From Nanobdellota archaeon (GTDB taxonomy: Archaea > Thermoproteota > Nitrososphaeria > Nitrososphaerales > Nitrosopumilaceae), in NCBI GenBank assembly GCA_012030815.1, contig JAAUVF010000027.1:1-8848 (forward strand): a stretch of DNA of 8,848 nucleotides, written 5' to 3'. Position numbers and translations under genes: made by a program. The notes beneath the pieces were generated by a model. It was not told where the DNA came from. It worked only from the letters and a program-made list of their open reading frames with translations, and made no database searches. Below are positions 5,941 through 8,848 of this stretch, piece after piece (position 1 is the first letter of the stretch; the number at the start of each line of letters is the position of its first letter).

Positions 5941-8179
5941 TTGAAAACAAAATAGCTATTATTTTACTAGCATTTTCAATCATGATCTCTTTAACTTTTA
6001 ATGAGTTATCATTTGCATCCCATGACTCAGCAGAATCTATGGAAGACATTCAAGCAGGATGCCGTGAAGGTAACATCCTTGTTTTTAAATTTACAAACCA
6101 TGAATATCTATGTACTAACCCAGATACTGCTAAAAGGTGGGTTGAGTTAGGTTTGGCAGAAATAATTCAAACTACTACCGTTGCCACTATAGATACTCCA
6201 AAAGTATCTGAACCAGTACAAAATACAACCCCTATTCAAACAAAAATTCCAACAACTACAAGTGAAAATTCTCAATGTCGAGAAGGATATACACTGGTTT
6301 TCAGATTTACTCACAAGGATACTTTTTGTACAAGTCCTTCAACCGCCGCATCATGGGTAAAATTAGGACTAGCTGAAATTATTCAAAAAGAAATTATGCC
6401 AATTACAAAAGTAGAATCTGCCAAAGTAATTCAAGAAGTAAATCCAAAAAATAACTCAAAAGTAAACACTTCAACTCCCATTTCTACTACAAAAAATATT
6501 GAACTTCCTTCTTTTCCAAAACAACCTTCAATTAATCCAAAACTTTTAGCATTAAACGATTATCGATATCCACCAGCAATTCATAAAGTAAATGATAGGA
6601 TATGGGTGGCAGTGGGATATGACTCTGCAAATAGTGTGATGATTGAAGGTGAAAAGGAATTATAGTTATAGATACTTTGGGTTCGTATGAATCAGGAAGA
6701 AAGGTAATTGAAGAGTTTAGAAAAATTACAACAAAACCTGTAAAGACAATAATTTACACGTCTGCAAATCTGGAAGATATTGGTGGTACCCGAGCCTTTT
6801 TAGAACAGGGTGATGGAAATGTTGAAATCATATCTCATGACAATAATCTAAATTTTTATGTTAAACAAAATCTAATACTAGATAAATTTACTGGAATTAG
6901 AAGTCATTACACATCTGGTTCATTATTACCTGAAGGAGAACAAAGTAATCTAAAATATATCATTCCATCATCTGATGGAGTTACTAACTACATTCCACCC
7001 ACAGATACTTTTTCAAATAAATTCGATCTCAATATTTCTGGAATAAAGATGAATTTAGGACATATTGGTGGCACATCTGAAAAAATCTATGTTTGGTTAC
7101 CTGATGATCAGGTGCTTATGATTGGAGATAACTTGTTTGGCATATTTCCAGATACCTATGCACTTCATGGCATACAGTACAACAATCCAATGACGTATGT
7201 ACAGGTAATTGACGGTTTTATTCCATTAAAACCCCAGGCTCTAATTTTATCTCATGTAAAACCAGTTTTAGGAACAGAAGATGTAAGGGATGTTTTAGTT
7301 TCAACTAGAGATGCAACACAGTATGTTTATGATCAAACAATCAGAGGAATAAACAATGGACATACAATAGATAAACTATCTAACATGATTAAATTACCGC
7401 CTACACTGGAAGATCATCCATGGCTTGCATACCAAAAAGGACAAATTCCATGGAATGTAAAACAAATCTATTATGGAACAGTGGGATGGTTTGAAGATGA
7501 TGCCGCATTTTTACACTCAATTAATTTAGAAACAAGATCATCAAAAATAGTTAATGGATTTGGAGGAATCGATAGCACATTACTTGAAGTCCGAACAGCA
7601 ATTAAGAACGGGGAATATGAATGGGCATCAGAACTTGTAACATATGTCTTACATGTAGACCCTGAAAATTCAGAAGCTAAATTACTAAAGGCTCACACAC
7701 TACGTGTATTAAGCCAGAGAGCATCATCGATAGATGCAAGGCAATTAGAATTAACTAAAGCTTTAGAATTAGAAGGAAAAATAAATATCGACAAGAAATC
7801 TACAAAAATAAATTTTAAACAATTAGAAGAAATTCCAATTAACAAATTACTGAGCATATTGCCCACAAAATTAAACTCAGAAAAAGCAGGTGCCGTAAAA
7901 GCCATCATGCATGTGCACTATTCCGATATTGATGAGGGATTCACGTTTATTTTTAGACATAATGTATTGATAATACAGGATGGCATGCAAGCAGATTCAA
8001 GATACAAAATAACTTTAGATACTCAAACACACAAATCTATCATATCGGGAGATCTAAAAATTCAGGAGGCATTTAATTCACAAAAGATAATATTTCAAGG
8101 GGATTTAGACAACATTATGTTTTTGATGGGATTAACTCAGGATGACGAAGTGGGGATCCCTACAAAATTTAAGACATAG
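5941..8179 (+). CDS. Exported alkyl-sulfatase-like MBL-fold protein with two N-terminal Cys-pair repeats (two frameshifts)
   Basis: Merged length is about 746 residues. TTG 5941 plus one added A at 5949-5952 gives signal peptide MKTKIAIILLAFSIM..., with likely cleavage after NELSFA; as written the frame opens at ATG 5982. Two 37-residue Cys-pair repeats (about 41-77, 113-149) with Thr/Pro linkers follow. The MBL region starts at YRYPPAIHKVNDRIWVAVG; one missing G at 6656-6657 breaks GEKGIIVIDTLGSYESG. Alkyl-sulfatase traits follow: GDNLFGIFPDTYALHG, LSHVKPVLG, the dimerisation segment NVKQIYYGTVGWFEDD, a TPR-like DYRWAAEL-type stretch (EYEWASELVTYVLHVDPEN) and a C-terminal SCP2-like domain (HVHYSDIDEGFTFIF). 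The usual THSHVDHFGG zinc motif reads TSANLEDIGG, so metal ligands are lost. Bacterial relatives (SdsA1/BDS1) split alkyl sulfates; this one may be non-catalytic or act otherwise, outside the membrane. Confidence 0.85.
6060..6170 (+). repeat. Protein repeat 1 (Cys-pair domain)
   Basis: It encodes 37 residues starting CREGNILVFKFTNHEYLC and ending WVELGLAEIIQ. Two Cys are 17 apart, likely a disulfide in an exported protein. It aligns without gaps to repeat 2. The pattern (C..G..LVFK...C..P.TA..W...G) recalls short domains I associate with many thaumarchaeal secreted proteins, where a CVKPETA-type motif is common. Confidence 0.75.
6276..6386 (+). repeat. Protein repeat 2 (Cys-pair domain)
   Basis: It encodes 37 residues starting CREGYTLVFRFTHKDTFC and ending WVKLGLAEIIQ. 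The same length and Cys spacing as repeat 1 and the identical GLAEIIQ ending indicate an internal duplication. The repeats are separated by a Thr/Pro/Ser-rich linker of about 35 residues. Confidence 0.75.
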
Positions 8180-8253
8180 TTTGTTCTGCTAAATACATTT
8201 AAAATTAGCCAACAGTTTTTTTGATGAATAGTAATAAAATATCCCAAAAATTA

Positions 8254-8276
8254 TGTGGTAAAATCCACAGTTTTTT
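8254..8276 (+). terminator. Hairpin plus T-run, probable terminator
   Basis: TGTGG (8254-8258), loop TAAAAT, CCACA (8265-8269), then G and six T. It lies 75 bases after the alkyl-sulfatase-like stop and just before the next promoter. A second T7 run, without hairpin, is at 8216-8222. Archaeal termination mainly needs the T-run, so either could serve. Confidence 0.45.
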
Positions 8277-8293
8277 AAAAAATATTCTGCATA

Positions 8294-8304
8294 ATATTTA
8301 AAAA
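8294..8304 (+). promoter_or_regulatory. Putative TATA box of the Lys-rich protein gene
   Basis: ATATTTAAAAA is centred about 34 bases before ATG 8333, close to the archaeal TATA consensus; transcription would start about 8 bases before the ATG, leaving almost no leader. Confidence 0.5.
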
Positions 8305-8332
8305 CAAGGTAACCTCTTGGTTTTCGACATTA

Positions 8333-8604
8333 ATGGTTGAAAAAAAGACAGTAAAGAAGACAGTAAAGAAGACTGCCTCAAAACAAAAGCAGTAAAATCA
8401 AAGATAAAAACCTCTACTCCAAAGGCAAAATCTTCCACATCTAAGGCGAAAGCAACAAAATCAAAACCTAAAAAATCAAAGGAAGAAAGTGATGATATGG
8501 GCATTGTGATCGTGGATGATGATATTATCATTGATCAAGAAAAAGTAAATGAAGAAAGAAGGGCATATCTTGAAGAATCTAGATCCCAAGATGCATATGA
8601 CTAA
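8333..8604 (+). CDS. Lys-rich, charge-segregated small protein, about 90 residues (one frameshift)
   Basis: From ATG 8333 the product reads MVEKKTVKKTVKKTASK; as written it stops after 20 codons. Adding one A to the A4 run at 8380-8383 continues it as TKAVKSKIKTSTPKAKSS and on to TAA 8602-8604. The first 50 residues contain about 20 Lys plus Ser/Thr/Ala/Pro and no hydrophobic core, resembling histone H1-like tails. Residues 51-73 turn acidic (EESDDMGIVIVDDDIIIDQE), and a helix (EERRAYLEESRSQDAYD) closes the protein. A disordered nucleic-acid-binding tail joined to a small acidic module is plausible; no family is recognised. A tandem 12-base repeat, gacagtaaagaa twice at 8347-8370, makes the VKKT duplication. 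It has its own promoter and is preceded by a terminator-like hairpin. Confidence 0.65.
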
Positions 8605-8702
8605 AATATTCTTTCGGATTTAATCTTAAAAACTAATTACTTTCATAGGTTATTTTTATTTCTTGAAAGAATCTATTTAATGATAAATATGAAAATTAAT
8701 GT

Positions 8703-8843
8703 CTAGTCTTTTTCTAACTTTTCAAGTTTCAATTCAAGATCTTTTATCTTTTTTCTTAATTCGATGTTTTCATCTCTTAATGAATCAATTTCTCTTTGGT
8801 GTAATTCATTTAAATCCATAAATTTCATTTCTATTCTATACAT
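8703..8843 (-). CDS. Small coiled-coil protein, 46 residues or more, 5' end near window edge
   Basis: ATG at 8843 opens a frame ending in TAG at 8703-8705. The product begins MYRIEMKFMDLNELHQREID and continues as one highly charged helix (SLRDENIELRKKIKDLELKL, then EKLEKD) with a clear Leu/Ile heptad pattern, so a parallel coiled coil of leucine-zipper type is predicted. The frame stays open to the window edge upstream of the ATG, so the true start may lie outside; internal ATGs at residues 6 and 9 are alternatives. It faces the Lys-rich gene convergently across about 100 non-coding bases. Function unknown. Confidence 0.55.
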   Translation of the reverse strand: MYRIEMKFMDLNELHQREIDSLRDENIELRKKIKDLELKLEKLEKD

Positions 8844-8848
8844 ACTTG

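Noticed and set aside
7693..7908. Minus-strand frame of 71 codons
   Set aside because: It is antisense to the C-terminal part of the alkyl-sulfatase-like gene.
8298..8531. Minus-strand frame rich in Phe/Ser
   Set aside because: It is the complement of the Lys-rich coding region; Phe/Leu richness is just the reverse reading of A-rich codons.
1..8848. CRISPR arrays, insertion sequences, rRNA genes
   Set aside because: No regularly spaced repeats, transposase frames with terminal repeats or rRNA signatures were seen on either strand.

Overview
Positions 346-8848 look like a chromosomal segment of an AT-rich, mesophilic marine thaumarchaeon (Nitrosopumilus-like ammonia oxidiser). The clues are strong A+T richness, an archaeal-type tRNA-Phe without encoded CCA, TATA-like boxes about 25-30 bases before starts with no Shine-Dalgarno (leaderless style), frequent TTG starts, and a gene set that fits this group: cobalamin adenosyltransferase, a TIGR00300-type LOR/SDH protein, a KaiC-like ATPase and small coiled-coil proteins. 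The taxonomic call comes from recognising families, not from a search.

The left edge (1-303) does not belong to that picture. It is G+C-rich and encodes, on the minus strand, almost all of a cyanobacterial fluorescence recovery protein (FRP). It lies directly beyond the 3' end of the tRNA-Phe gene. A chimeric assembly with marine Synechococcus DNA is the simplest explanation; integration at a tRNA gene is the alternative.

Layout: FRP (minus, partial); tRNA-Phe (minus); a 39-residue coiled-coil gene (minus); ATP:cob(I)alamin adenosyltransferase (minus); a two-gene unit of an HD-domain phosphohydrolase and an unknown 75-residue protein (plus); two unknown genes whose 5' ends overlap divergently (2421-2723 minus, 2705-3052 plus); the LOR/SDH (ornithine cyclodeaminase-like) gene (plus); a convergent three-gene minus-strand operon of coiled-coil protein, C2HC zinc-finger-like protein and membrane-anchored KaiC-like ATPase; a large exported alkyl-sulfatase-like protein carrying two Cys-paired repeats (plus); a Lys-rich protein (plus); and a small coiled-coil protein at the right edge (minus).

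A dominant property of the window is single-base indels. At least eight real genes or gene ends can be read intact only after adding or removing one base, nearly always in a mononucleotide run, and one gene also has an in-frame TGA. The proteins on both sides of each break stay conserved, so read or assembly errors are far more likely than gene decay. I therefore annotate merged genes and give each break point.

The most interesting biology is in two places. The secreted alkyl-sulfatase-like protein appears to have lost its HxHxDH metal-binding motif. The KaiC-like ATPase has two predicted membrane helices, has Ser-Gln where KaiC has its catalytic Glu pair, and is translationally coupled to a small zinc-finger-like protein.
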